Below are positions 8,530 to 15,394 of a stretch of 64,000 bases of DNA, in pieces. The notes beneath the pieces are model-generated. The model worked only from the letters and a program-made list of their open reading frames with translations. It made no database searches and had not been told where the DNA came from. The DNA lies in contig CAJGBV010000010.1 in NCBI GenBank assembly GCA_904501755.1, positions 4,430 through 68,429 of the forward strand. Direction: 5' to 3'. Position 1 is the stretch's first letter; each line of letters opens with the position of its first letter. The position numbers and the translations under genes were made by a program. This DNA comes from Clostridiaceae bacterium. GTDB lineage: Bacteria; Bacillota; Clostridia; Oscillospirales; Acutalibacteraceae.

Positions 8530-8562
8530 AAAAAAACTCTCTGCTTTAGCAGAGAGTTTTTT
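8530..8562. terminator. Bidirectional terminator
   Basis: The stem ACTCTCTGCT/AGCAGAGAGT is flanked by A6 and T6, between the XRE gene and lysS, which converge. Confidence 0.9.
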
Positions 8563-8574
8563 GTCTTTTCTTTC

Positions 8575-10080
8575 TTAATCAAGGGGTTTCATCGTGGGGA
8601 ATAGGATTACTTCTCTTATAGTATCGGAATTTGTGAGCATCATTACTGTTCTATCAACACCAATACCCATACCGCCTGTTGGTGGCATACCATATTCCAT
8701 AGCGGTGAGGAAATCCTCATCAAGCATTTCTGCCTCGTCGTCGCCGCGTTCACGCAGTTCCAACTGTTTTTCAAAGCGCTGACGCTGAACAATGGGGTCA
8801 TTAAGCTCAGAGTAAGCATTTGCAAGCTCACTATGGCAAACGAAAAGTTCAAAACGCTCGGTAAGTCTTGGATCAGCAGGAGAAGCCTTTGTCAGCGGAG
8901 AAACCTCAACAGGATACATTGTAATAAATGTAGGCTGGATAAGCTTTTCTTCAACCCTCTGGTCAAAGCAGGCATAAAGAGCGTTACCCCATGTTCTGTC
9001 TGCTGTTTCAGCAAGTTCTACACCGATAGCCTCAGCAGCCTTTACAGCCTCTTCATCATCGGTAATAGCACCAAAATCAACACCTGCATATTCCTTAACG
9101 GCATCAACCATAGTAAGTCTGCGCCAACCGGGAGTAAGGTCGATTTTCTCGCCCATCCACTCTACCTCATAGGTGCCGTGAATTTCTTTAGCTGCGCCTG
9201 AAATAATGCCCTCGGCAATATCCATCATATCGTGGAAATCTGCATAAGCCTGATAAAGCTCAATAGAAGTAAATTCGGGATTATGTTTAGGGTCCATACC
9301 TTCGTTACGGAAAATTCTGCCGATTTCATAAACCCTGTCCATACCGCCAACGATAAGACGCTTTAAAGAAAGCTCGGTAGCTATTCGCATATACATAGGA
9401 ATATCCAGTGTATTGTGATGTGTAACGAAAGGACGCGCAGAAGCACCGCCTACAATAGTATTAAGTACAGGGGTTTCAACCTCGATATAACCCATATCGT
9501 CAAGATATTTTCTCATAAACTTAATGAACTGTGAACGCACAACAAAGTTGCGTTTTACCTCGCTGTTCATAATAAGGTCAACATATCTCTGGCGAAAACG
9601 AAGGTCATTATTGGTAAGACCATGGAATTTTTCCGGCAGGGGTAAAAGGGACTTTGAAAGAAGTGTTATACCCTGTGTATGCAAAGATACCTCGCCTGTT
9701 TTGGTAACAAAGGAAAAGCCCTCAACACCAACGATATCACCAATATCCATTTTCTTGAATGCGGCATAAGAATCCTCGCCAACATCATCACGCTTTATAT
9801 AGCACTGAATTTTACCGGTGGTATCCTGAATATGAAAGAAGCTTGCCTTACCCATAATACGTCTGGACATAATTCTGCCCGCAACCTTATAGGATTTCTC
9901 TTCGCCCTCAACATATTCTGCCTTAATATTCTCGGCATAGCCTGTAAAATCAAACTTAGTGATAACAAAGGGGTCATTACCCTGCTCCTGCAATAAAGCG
10001 AGCTTTTCGCGGCGTACCTTTAATATTTCGTTTAAATCCTGCTGCTGATTTTCAGTAGCCTGTATATTATTTTCTGCCAT
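8575..10080 (-). CDS. lysS: Lysyl-tRNA synthetase, class II
   Basis: A 501-residue LysRS that charges tRNA-Lys in the cytosol. The N-terminal OB-fold anticodon-binding domain runs to about residue 170 (KVAGRIMSRRIMGKASFFHI). The catalytic core follows, with class II motif 2 (FRNEGMDPKHNPEFTSIELY) and motif 3 (GMGIGVDRTVMMLT, ending in the conserved Arg). The length is standard. It is the second gene of a greA-lysS pair, 14 bases after greA, an arrangement common in Clostridia, and ends just before a terminator. No T-box is seen in front, so control is probably through the greA promoter. Confidence 0.97.
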   Translation of the reverse strand: MAENNIQATENQQQDLNEILKVRREKLALLQEQGNDPFVITKFDFTGYAENIKAEYVEGEEKSYKVAGRIMSRRIMGKASFFHIQDTTGKIQCYIKRDDVGEDSYAAFKKMDIGDIVGVEGFSFVTKTGEVSLHTQGITLLSKSLLPLPEKFHGLTNNDLRFRQRYVDLIMNSEVKRNFVVRSQFIKFMRKYLDDMGYIEVETPVLNTIVGGASARPFVTHHNTLDIPMYMRIATELSLKRLIVGGMDRVYEIGRIFRNEGMDPKHNPEFTSIELYQAYADFHDMMDIAEGIISGAAKEIHGTYEVEWMGEKIDLTPGWRRLTMVDAVKEYAGVDFGAITDDEEAVKAAEAIGVELAETADRTWGNALYACFDQRVEEKLIQPTFITMYPVEVSPLTKASPADPRLTERFELFVCHSELANAYSELNDPIVQRQRFEKQLELRERGDDEAEMLDEDFLTAMEYGMPPTGGMGIGVDRTVMMLTNSDTIREVILFPTMKPLD

Positions 10081-10094
10081 TTTTGTCAGTCCTT

Positions 10095-10568
10095 TTATTT
10101 AGAAATAGCAATAATCTTGAAATCAACCTCGCCATCGGGGGTTTCTGCCTTAACAACCTCTCCTGCTTTTTTGCCGAGAAGTACTTTTCCAACAGGAGAT
10201 TCGTCGGAAATAAGTCCGTTTGCGGGGTCTGCCTCAGCACTGCCCACAACTCTGAATTCAAGCTCTTCATCAAACTCAACGTCAAGCACCTTAACCTTTG
10301 AACCGATTGTTACGGTTTTGGTAGCACTCTTCTTTTCAGCAATAATTTCAACATTTTTGAGCATTGCTTCAAGCTCAACGATTCTGGCTTCGATTTTAGC
10401 CTGTTCGTTTTTAGCCTCATCATATTCGCTGTTCTCGGACAAATCGCCATAGCCTCTGGCAACCTTGATTTTTTCAGCAATCTCGGTTCTGCCCTGTGTT
10501 TTGAGATTCTCTAATTCGTCTTGTAATTTTTTAAGACCTTCGTCGGTAAGTTTAATTGCTTTTGCCAT
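10095..10568 (-). CDS. greA: Transcription elongation factor GreA
   Basis: A 157-residue GreA. The N-terminal coiled coil (LTDEGLKKLQDELENL to LEAMLKNVEII) carries the acidic tip D-LSENSEYDEAK that enters the RNA polymerase secondary channel to stimulate cleavage of backtracked transcripts. The C-terminal FKBP-like domain includes ISDESPVGKVLLGKKAGEVV. I start at ATG 10568, which has AGGTG eight bases upstream; the GTG at 10577 is part of that ribosome binding site. It is cotranscribed with lysS. Confidence 0.96.
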   Translation of the reverse strand: MAKAIKLTDEGLKKLQDELENLKTQGRTEIAEKIKVARGYGDLSENSEYDEAKNEQAKIEARIVELEAMLKNVEIIAEKKSATKTVTIGSKVKVLDVEFDEELEFRVVGSAEADPANGLISDESPVGKVLLGKKAGEVVKAETPDGEVDFKIIAISK

Positions 10569-10609
10569 GATAAACACACCTCGTAAAAATTATTTATACA
10601 TACCTAACT

Positions 10610-10638
10610 ATTATATATTTTTATCCTTAAAAAGTCAA
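10610..10638 (-). promoter_or_regulatory. Promoter of greA-lysS
   Basis: Minus-strand TTGACT, 17 bases, TATAAT. The -35 overlaps the last codons of trmN6, so greA-lysS can be transcribed independently of the T-box operon upstream. Confidence 0.75.
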
Positions 10639-11375
10639 TATAAATTATATCCCTCTTTATAGTCCCCGTAAATTGCCCTTACTTCCTCCTCACACTCTGT
10701 AAGGGAAAGAGTTGGTAACACTGTTATTCCCGATTTTGAGCATTTTTTACCCTCAACAAGAACTAAAAATGGTTTTAGTTCAAACCGCTGACAAACAAAT
10801 CTTATTCTTTTGGGCTCTAATTTATGCTCACTCATTTTTTTAAGTATTTCGGTAAGTCTTTCGGGACGGTGACACATACAAAATCTGCCTGTTGTATTAA
10901 GCAGACGAAAAGCCGCAGAAAGTACGTCATCCAAAGTACAGTCTATTTCGTGACGTGCTGTTGCCTCTATACTGTCAGGGTTTTTAAGCCCATTACCATT
11001 GGTAAAATAAGGCGGATTACAGGTAACAAGACTGTGACAGCCAAAGCCGATTTCCTTTGGTAAATCCTTAATATCAGCATTAAATACAGTAAATTTATCC
11101 TTTAAATTTCTATCTTCTGCAGTTTTATTTGCAAGGTAAACCGCTTCCTCGCTTATATCCACACCTATTGCCTTTTGCACCTTTTCATCCCTTAGCATTA
11201 CAAAAGGAATTATACCGCACCCTGTTCCAAGGTCAATAAAGCTATCCTTTTTCTTAGGGTTTGCAAAATCTGCAAGAAGCAGCGCATCGGTACCAAAAGA
11301 GTGATGCTTTGATACATAAAGGAAAGCCCCTTTTCTGTCAAGGGGCTCCTTTTTAAATTTTACGCTCTGGTCCAT
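10635..11375 (-). CDS. trmN6: tRNA1(Val) (adenine-37-N6)-methyltransferase-like protein
   Basis: A 246-residue SAM-dependent methyltransferase. Motif I is FIDLGTGCGIIPFVML, and the catalytic NPPY motif (TCNPPYFTNGNG) is that of N6-adenine methyltransferases; GTDALLLADF near the N-terminus is typical of the TrmN6/YfiC group. It probably methylates A37 of a tRNA. Its ATG lies 16 bases inside the end of cysS, so the two are coupled, and it is the last gene of the T-box-controlled cysE-cysS unit. The exact tRNA is inferred from family membership. Confidence 0.85.
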   Translation of the reverse strand: MDQSVKFKKEPLDRKGAFLYVSKHHSFGTDALLLADFANPKKKDSFIDLGTGCGIIPFVMLRDEKVQKAIGVDISEEAVYLANKTAEDRNLKDKFTVFNADIKDLPKEIGFGCHSLVTCNPPYFTNGNGLKNPDSIEATARHEIDCTLDDVLSAAFRLLNTTGRFCMCHRPERLTEILKKMSEHKLEPKRIRFVCQRFELKPFLVLVEGKKCSKSGITVLPTLSLTECEEEVRAIYGDYKEGYNLY

Positions 11376-12739
11376 TTTACGCCCTGAGGAGTATCTTCAA
11401 GTATGATACCCATTTCCTTTAGCTTATCTCTTATTGCATCAGCCTCGGCAAAATTTCTGTCCTTTCTTGCCTGAGTACGTTTTGCAATAAGCTCTTCAAT
11501 TTCGCTGTCAAGGCTGTCATTTTTGCGGTTATAAAGGAAGCCAAGCACACCTGTAAGCTCATCAAGAGCCTGTGCCATAGCAATAAGACTATCCTTTTTA
11601 GCATTTGCATCAATAGCTAAATTAATATCCTTTGCAAGAGTAAACACGGCTGCCAGTGCATCTGCGGTATTAAGGTCGTCTTCCATAGCGTTAATGAACT
11701 CATTTTTATGAGTTTCTATAAAGTCGGGAGCTTCGCCGCCCTCCTGTGCATGTTCTATAGCAAAATCAATTCTATCGCGGCAGTTATAAAGACGCTCAAG
11801 AGCGCTCTTGCCCTGTTCAATAATATCAATGGAATAGTTAATGGGGCTTCTGTAGTGAGAAGAAATCATAAGGTAACGGATAGGCTCATAGCCATATTTT
11901 TCAGCTACATCTCTAACAGTAAAGAAGTTACCGAGAGATTTACTCATTTTTCTGTTGTCAACATTAATAAAGCCGTTGTGCATCCAGTAGCGAGCAAATT
12001 CCTGTCCGTTAGCCGCCTCACTCTGTGCAATTTCATTTTCGTGGTGTGGGAAAATAAGGTCCTGACCGCCGCAGTGAATGTCTATGGTTTTACCAAGATA
12101 TCTGCAAGACATAGCAGAACATTCAATATGCCAACCCGGTCTGCCATCCCCCCAGGGAGAAGCCCAGAAAGGCTCACCCGGCTTTGCACCCTTCCACAGA
12201 CAGAAGTCCATCGGGTCCTCTTTTATCTCGCCTACTGCAATTCTTGCACCGGACTCAAGGTCCTCAAGAGGTTGATGGGAGAGCTTTCCGTAATCAGAAA
12301 ACTTCTTTGCTCTATAGTAAACATCATTACCGGTCTGATAAGCAAAGCCCTTTTCAATAAGGGTTTCGATAATGGAGATTATCTCATCAATATTCTCGGT
12401 AGCTCTTGGGTGAATGGTAGCAGGTTTTACGTTAAGTCCGTCGGAATCAATACGGAATTCCTTAATAAAACGCTCGGCAACCTCGGGAACTGTAATTCCC
12501 TCCTCATTAGCCTTTTTAATTAATTTGTCGTCAATATCTGTAAAGTTCTGAACATACTTTACATTAACACCGCGCCACTCAAGATAACGACGCAATACGT
12601 CAAACACGCAAAGAGGACGGGCGTTACCTATATGAATATAGTTATAAACTGTAGGTCCGCAAGCATAAATTTTTACTTCGTTTTCGTCGATAGGAACAAA
12701 TTCCTGTTTTTCTCTGGTTAAAGTGTTAAAAATTTTCAT
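11360..12739 (-). CDS. cysS: Cysteinyl-tRNA synthetase
   Basis: A 459-residue class I synthetase. Visible: CGPTVYNYIHIGNARP with the HIGH-type signature (HIGN) and the zinc Cys, WHIECSAMS (zinc ligand Cys), HCGGQDLIFPHHENE, and the KMSKS loop. The start is ATG 12739, with AAAGGA inside the end of cysE; the TTG-initiated extension upstream lacks support. The gene begins one base after the cysE stop codon. Control is by the upstream cysteine T-box, so uncharged tRNA-Cys should raise its expression together with cysteine biosynthesis. Confidence 0.97.
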   Translation of the reverse strand: MKIFNTLTREKQEFVPIDENEVKIYACGPTVYNYIHIGNARPLCVFDVLRRYLEWRGVNVKYVQNFTDIDDKLIKKANEEGITVPEVAERFIKEFRIDSDGLNVKPATIHPRATENIDEIISIIETLIEKGFAYQTGNDVYYRAKKFSDYGKLSHQPLEDLESGARIAVGEIKEDPMDFCLWKGAKPGEPFWASPWGDGRPGWHIECSAMSCRYLGKTIDIHCGGQDLIFPHHENEIAQSEAANGQEFARYWMHNGFINVDNRKMSKSLGNFFTVRDVAEKYGYEPIRYLMISSHYRSPINYSIDIIEQGKSALERLYNCRDRIDFAIEHAQEGGEAPDFIETHKNEFINAMEDDLNTADALAAVFTLAKDINLAIDANAKKDSLIAMAQALDELTGVLGFLYNRKNDSLDSEIEELIAKRTQARKDRNFAEADAIRDKLKEMGIILEDTPQGVKWTRA

Positions 12740-12740
12740 T

Positions 12741-13364
12741 TTATCTGATTCCTTTCTCTTCAAGCTCTTTTATACGTTCTTCAAGACGGCAGATTTCCTG
12801 TGCCACAGGGTCGGGGATATGAATTTGGTCAAGAGGCTGAACCTTTTCGCCGTTTCTTCTTACAACCCTTGCAGGAACGCCCACAACGGTACAATCGGGG
12901 GGTACTTCTTCAAGCACTACGGCACCTGCGGCAATACGGGAATTATCCCCCACCTTAAAGGGACCCAGTACCTTGGCGCCTGCACTTATCATAACATTAT
13001 TACCAATGGTTGGGTGGCGTTTGCCTGTATCCTTACCTGTACCGCCCAAGGTAACACCCTGATAAATAAGAACATCATCACCAATTTCGGTGGTTTCACC
13101 TATTACAATTCCTGTGCCGTGGTCAATAACAAGACGTCTGCCTATAGTTGCGCCCGGATGTATTTCAATACCTGTTTTTCGTGCACAGCGCTGAGAAATC
13201 CACCTTGCAATAAAAGGATGCCCATGCTTATAGAAATAATGTGCCATTCTGTGCATACGCACCGCCTTTACACCGGGATAAAGGAAAAATATTTCAAGAC
13301 TGCTTCTCGCCGCAGGGTCGCGCTCCTTAACAGCGGCTATATCTTCTCTTATTCTATCAAACAA
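12741..13364 (-). CDS. cysE: Serine O-acetyltransferase
   Basis: CysE transfers acetyl from acetyl-CoA to serine, the first step of cysteine synthesis. The left-handed beta-helix hexapeptide repeats are clear (IHPGATIGRRLVIDHGTGIVIG, then VTLGGTG, IGNNVMISAGAKVLG). HGTGIV carries a catalytic His. I place the start at TTG 13364 (LFDRIRED), which has GGAGAG six bases upstream and gives 207 residues. The longer reading back to 13418 would run into the T-box terminator hairpin and is unlikely. First gene of cysE-cysS-trmN6. Confidence 0.93.
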   Translation of the reverse strand: MFDRIREDIAAVKERDPAARSSLEIFFLYPGVKAVRMHRMAHYFYKHGHPFIARWISQRCARKTGIEIHPGATIGRRLVIDHGTGIVIGETTEIGDDVLIYQGVTLGGTGKDTGKRHPTIGNNVMISAGAKVLGPFKVGDNSRIAAGAVVLEEVPPDCTVVGVPARVVRRNGEKVQPLDQIHIPDPVAQEICRLEERIKELEEKGIR

Positions 13365-13416
13365 AGCATTCTCTCCTTTCGTATAAGCCTTCCCCTTTGT
13401 TTGGAGGGGAATAAAC

Positions 13417-13650
13417 AAAAGCCTCCGATACTGCTAAACACAGTATCGGAGGCGAAAAATCGCGGTTCCACTCCGTTTTATAACTCAAATTTCTTTAACG
13501 CAGAAATTACGCTTTCGTATACTGAAAATTTCCCCGAAAGAGCTAATGGGTGCAATTCATTTTTTGTTCTTTCCGCAAACCCTTTCAGTCGGTGAGGTCT
13601 GCTCCCTGTAGGCGAATTCAAAAAACTACTGTTTCCCATATCATTGCTTT
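13417..13650 (-). promoter_or_regulatory. T-box riboswitch, cysteine specifier (UGC)
   Basis: On the minus strand the conserved T-box sequence TGGAACCGCG is at 13461-13470. It is followed by a terminator hairpin with a stem of about 14 bp (13421-13453) and a T tract. Upstream is a Stem I with the AGTA motif of the specifier loop, and GAATTGCA on its 3' side. The specifier codon is TGC (13552-13554), that is cysteine, followed by the usual A. Uncharged tRNA-Cys would pair with specifier and T-box bulge and favour read-through into cysE-cysS. Confidence 0.93.
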
Positions 13651-13656
13651 TTATAC

Positions 13657-13685
13657 ATTATATTCATTTTTATATACTTTGTCAA
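13657..13685 (-). promoter_or_regulatory. Promoter of the T-box cysE operon
   Basis: Perfect TTGACA, 17-base spacer, TATAAT on the minus strand. It starts within a few bases of the dnaJ stop codon (13689); no terminator separates dnaJ from it, so heat-shock transcripts could also enter the T-box leader. Confidence 0.9.
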
Positions 13686-13688
13686 GCA

Positions 13689-14849
13689 TTAGTCGAAAAG
13701 GTCTTTTACCTTATCAAAGAAAGATTTGCGCTTTTTATAGTTCTTTTCTTCAAGGCTATCTTCAAAGTCTTCAAGCTTTTTGCGTTGGTCTTTATTCAGG
13801 TCTTTCGGTACTTCAACTATAATTTTAACATATTCATCGCCGTTGCCCGAATAGTTAAGACGCTTTATACCCTTTCCTCTAAGTTTGAATTCATCACCGG
13901 GTTGTGTTCCCTCGTGAATGGTGAATTTTGCTTTTCCGTCAAGGGTTGGCACAGTAATTTCAGCACCAAGACAAGCCTGTGCATAGGTAATAGGAATTTC
14001 GCAGAATATGTCAAAGCCCTCGCGCTCGAATATAGGATGAGGGCGCACCGATACGGTAATATGAAGGTCACCTGCAGGACCGCCGTTAGCACCCATATCT
14101 CCGCCACCGCGAAGTGTTATGGTCTGACCGTCATCAATACCTGCGGGAATATCAATAACCTTTTCGGTAGTTTTACGCACTCTGCCCTTACCTGAACAGC
14201 TTCTACAGGGTTTTTCAATAATTTTTCCTGTTCCGCGACAGTTTTCACAGGCAGTCTGAGTCTGTATAACACCAAATGGAGTTCGCTGTCCGGTCATTAC
14301 CTGACCGCTTCCGTGACAGGTTGGACAGGTTTTAGCCTGTGTACCCTTTTCTGCTCCACTTCCGCCACATTCACTACAGCTCTCGGTACGAGTGACCTTA
14401 ATATCCTTTTTACAGCCTTTAGCCGCTTCCATAAAGGATATAACAATATTTGTTGCTGTGTCAGCACCGCGTCTTGGGGCATTAGGGTCACGCCTTCTGC
14501 CACCGCCGAATCCGCCGCCAAACATAGAGCCCAAAATATCACCAAGGTCACCAAAATCTCCAAAACCGCCGCCAAAGCCGCCACCAAATGGATTGCCGCC
14601 CTGACCTGCGCCGAAATTAGGGTCCACACCCGCATGGCCGAACTGGTCATAACGGGCACGTTTTTCCTTATCGGATAATATTTCGTAGGCTTCATTTACC
14701 TCTTTAAAGCTTTTTTCAGCCTCAGCATCACCCGGATGTAAATCGGGGTGATACTTTTTAGCCGCCTTACGATATGCTTTTTTTAGGTCGTCATCGTTGA
14801 CACTTTTGTCAACACCCAGCACCTCGTAGTAATCTCGTTTATCAGCCAT
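13689..14849 (-). CDS. dnaJ: Chaperone protein DnaJ (Hsp40)
   Basis: A 386-residue type I DnaJ. The J domain carries KKYHPDLHPGD with the HPD that stimulates DnaK ATPase; then comes a Gly/Phe-rich stretch (about 75-120) and four zinc-finger repeats CSECGGSG, CPTCHGSG, CENCRGTG, CRSCSGKG. The C-terminal substrate-binding beta domains follow. Last gene of the hrcA operon, but separated from dnaK by a 535-bp spacer that carries a four-helix-bundle gene between repeat arrays. The ribosome binding site and start codon lie inside a perfect 10-bp inverted repeat (14846-14870). Confidence 0.97.
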   Translation of the reverse strand: MADKRDYYEVLGVDKSVNDDDLKKAYRKAAKKYHPDLHPGDAEAEKSFKEVNEAYEILSDKEKRARYDQFGHAGVDPNFGAGQGGNPFGGGFGGGFGDFGDLGDILGSMFGGGFGGGRRRDPNAPRRGADTATNIVISFMEAAKGCKKDIKVTRTESCSECGGSGAEKGTQAKTCPTCHGSGQVMTGQRTPFGVIQTQTACENCRGTGKIIEKPCRSCSGKGRVRKTTEKVIDIPAGIDDGQTITLRGGGDMGANGGPAGDLHITVSVRPHPIFEREGFDIFCEIPITYAQACLGAEITVPTLDGKAKFTIHEGTQPGDEFKLRGKGIKRLNYSGNGDEYVKIIVEVPKDLNKDQRKKLEDFEDSLEEKNYKKRKSFFDKVKDLFD

Positions 14850-14870
14850 AATTACTCCTCGTAATTATGG
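14846..14870 (-). promoter_or_regulatory. Hairpin over the dnaJ ribosome binding site and start codon
   Basis: In the dnaJ mRNA, CCAUAAUUAC pairs perfectly with GUAAUUAUGG around the loop GAGGA. The Shine-Dalgarno is in the loop and its edge, and the AUG is in the 3' arm. The stem has seven A-U and three G-C pairs, so it should be only moderately stable. This geometry could limit dnaJ translation in a temperature-dependent way; that role is inferred. Confidence 0.5.
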
Positions 14871-14898
14871 ACTAGGCTCTAGGCACTAGGCTCTAGGG
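14871..14898 (+). repeat. Heptad array A1 (TAGGC/TAGGG type), left flank of the four-helix-bundle cassette
   Basis: Four tandem heptamers: ACTAGGC, TCTAGGC, ACTAGGC, TCTAGGG. The array starts directly at the foot of the dnaJ hairpin and its G-rich strand points toward the four-helix-bundle gene. It is inverted relative to array A2 at 15288-15364. Confidence 0.85.
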
Positions 14899-14909
14899 CA
14901 CTATGTCCA

Positions 14910-15275
14910 TTATTTCTTAGTCGCTAATTTATTTATTATAACACTTACCATTTTTCCAACTTCTCTTGATAACATTAAGGACTTTTCCAAATCAATATCG
15001 GAGAGATAACCAAGTCTTTTACAGATTAATAACTGTGTTTCAAGCTCTGCATTAGAGCCTCTTGCAATAGCCAAAAAATTAACATACTCTTTTGTTGTAA
15101 TTCGACCATAACCCTCAGCTATGTTAGACGGGACGGAAACTGCCGCCCTTCTCATTTGCGCAATCAAGCCATACTTCTCACCTTCAGGAATTTTTGTGGT
15201 AATCCGATATATTTCCTCTACCAAATCCATTCCTTTTTGCCACACATATAACTCAGTATAACTTTTCTTGTCCAT
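14910..15275 (-). CDS. Four-helix-bundle protein (S23/IVP-Avd superfamily)
   Basis: A 121-residue protein of the family first noticed as 23S rRNA intervening-sequence proteins. Hallmarks: YTELYVWQKGMDLVEEIYR, then QMRRAAVSVPSNIAEGYGR, and ARGSNAELETQLLICKRLGYL. The four helices form a bundle related to the Avd factor of diversity-generating retroelements, but no reverse transcriptase or variable repeat is nearby. It interrupts the otherwise standard dnaK-dnaJ neighbourhood and is flanked by inverted TAGGG heptad arrays. Its ribosome binding site GGGAG is supplied by the last heptad of array A2. Function unknown; RNA or nucleic-acid binding is often suggested for the family. Confidence 0.85.
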   Translation of the reverse strand: MDKKSYTELYVWQKGMDLVEEIYRITTKIPEGEKYGLIAQMRRAAVSVPSNIAEGYGRITTKEYVNFLAIARGSNAELETQLLICKRLGYLSDIDLEKSLMLSREVGKMVSVIINKLATKK

Positions 15276-15287
15276 AAAGATTCTCCC

Positions 15288-15364
15288 TAGTCCCTAAATC
15301 CTAGTCCCTAAATCCTAGTCCCTAGACCCTAAATCCTAGTCCCTAGTCCCTAAATCCTAGACCC
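15288..15364 (-). repeat. Heptad array A2 (GGGACTA/GGATTTA/GGGTCTA), right flank of the cassette
   Basis: Eleven tandem heptamers with no interruption. On the plus strand they read TAGTCCC, TAAATCC or TAGACCC. The G-rich strand is the minus strand, so the array runs from the dnaK hairpin (15366-15394) towards the four-helix-bundle gene. Confidence 0.9.
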
Positions 15365-15365
15365 T

Positions 15366-15394
15366 CAACAACCAAGCCTCAGGCTTAGTTGTTG
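15366..15394 (-). repeat. Hairpin at the dnaK stop codon, no T tract
   Basis: Thirteen-base arms (CAACAACTAAGCC and GGCTTGGTTGTTG, one wobble) around a 3-base loop. It includes the dnaK TAA. The T run that would make it a terminator is absent; the heptad array begins one base later. It may be a former terminator or processing site cut off by the insertion. Confidence 0.6.

Noticed and set aside
11708..12523. Long plus-strand ORF opposite cysS
   Set aside because: Shadow of cysS; no ribosome binding site, and the protein is low in recognisable features.
14910..15275. Diversity-generating retroelement (Avd)
   Set aside because: The four-helix bundle is Avd-like, but there is no reverse transcriptase, template repeat or variable repeat nearby.
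15288..15364. Heptad arrays as CRISPR or telomere
   Set aside because: Units are 7 bases with no spacers and no cas genes; telomere-like sequence at internal sites of a bacterial chromosome has no other support.
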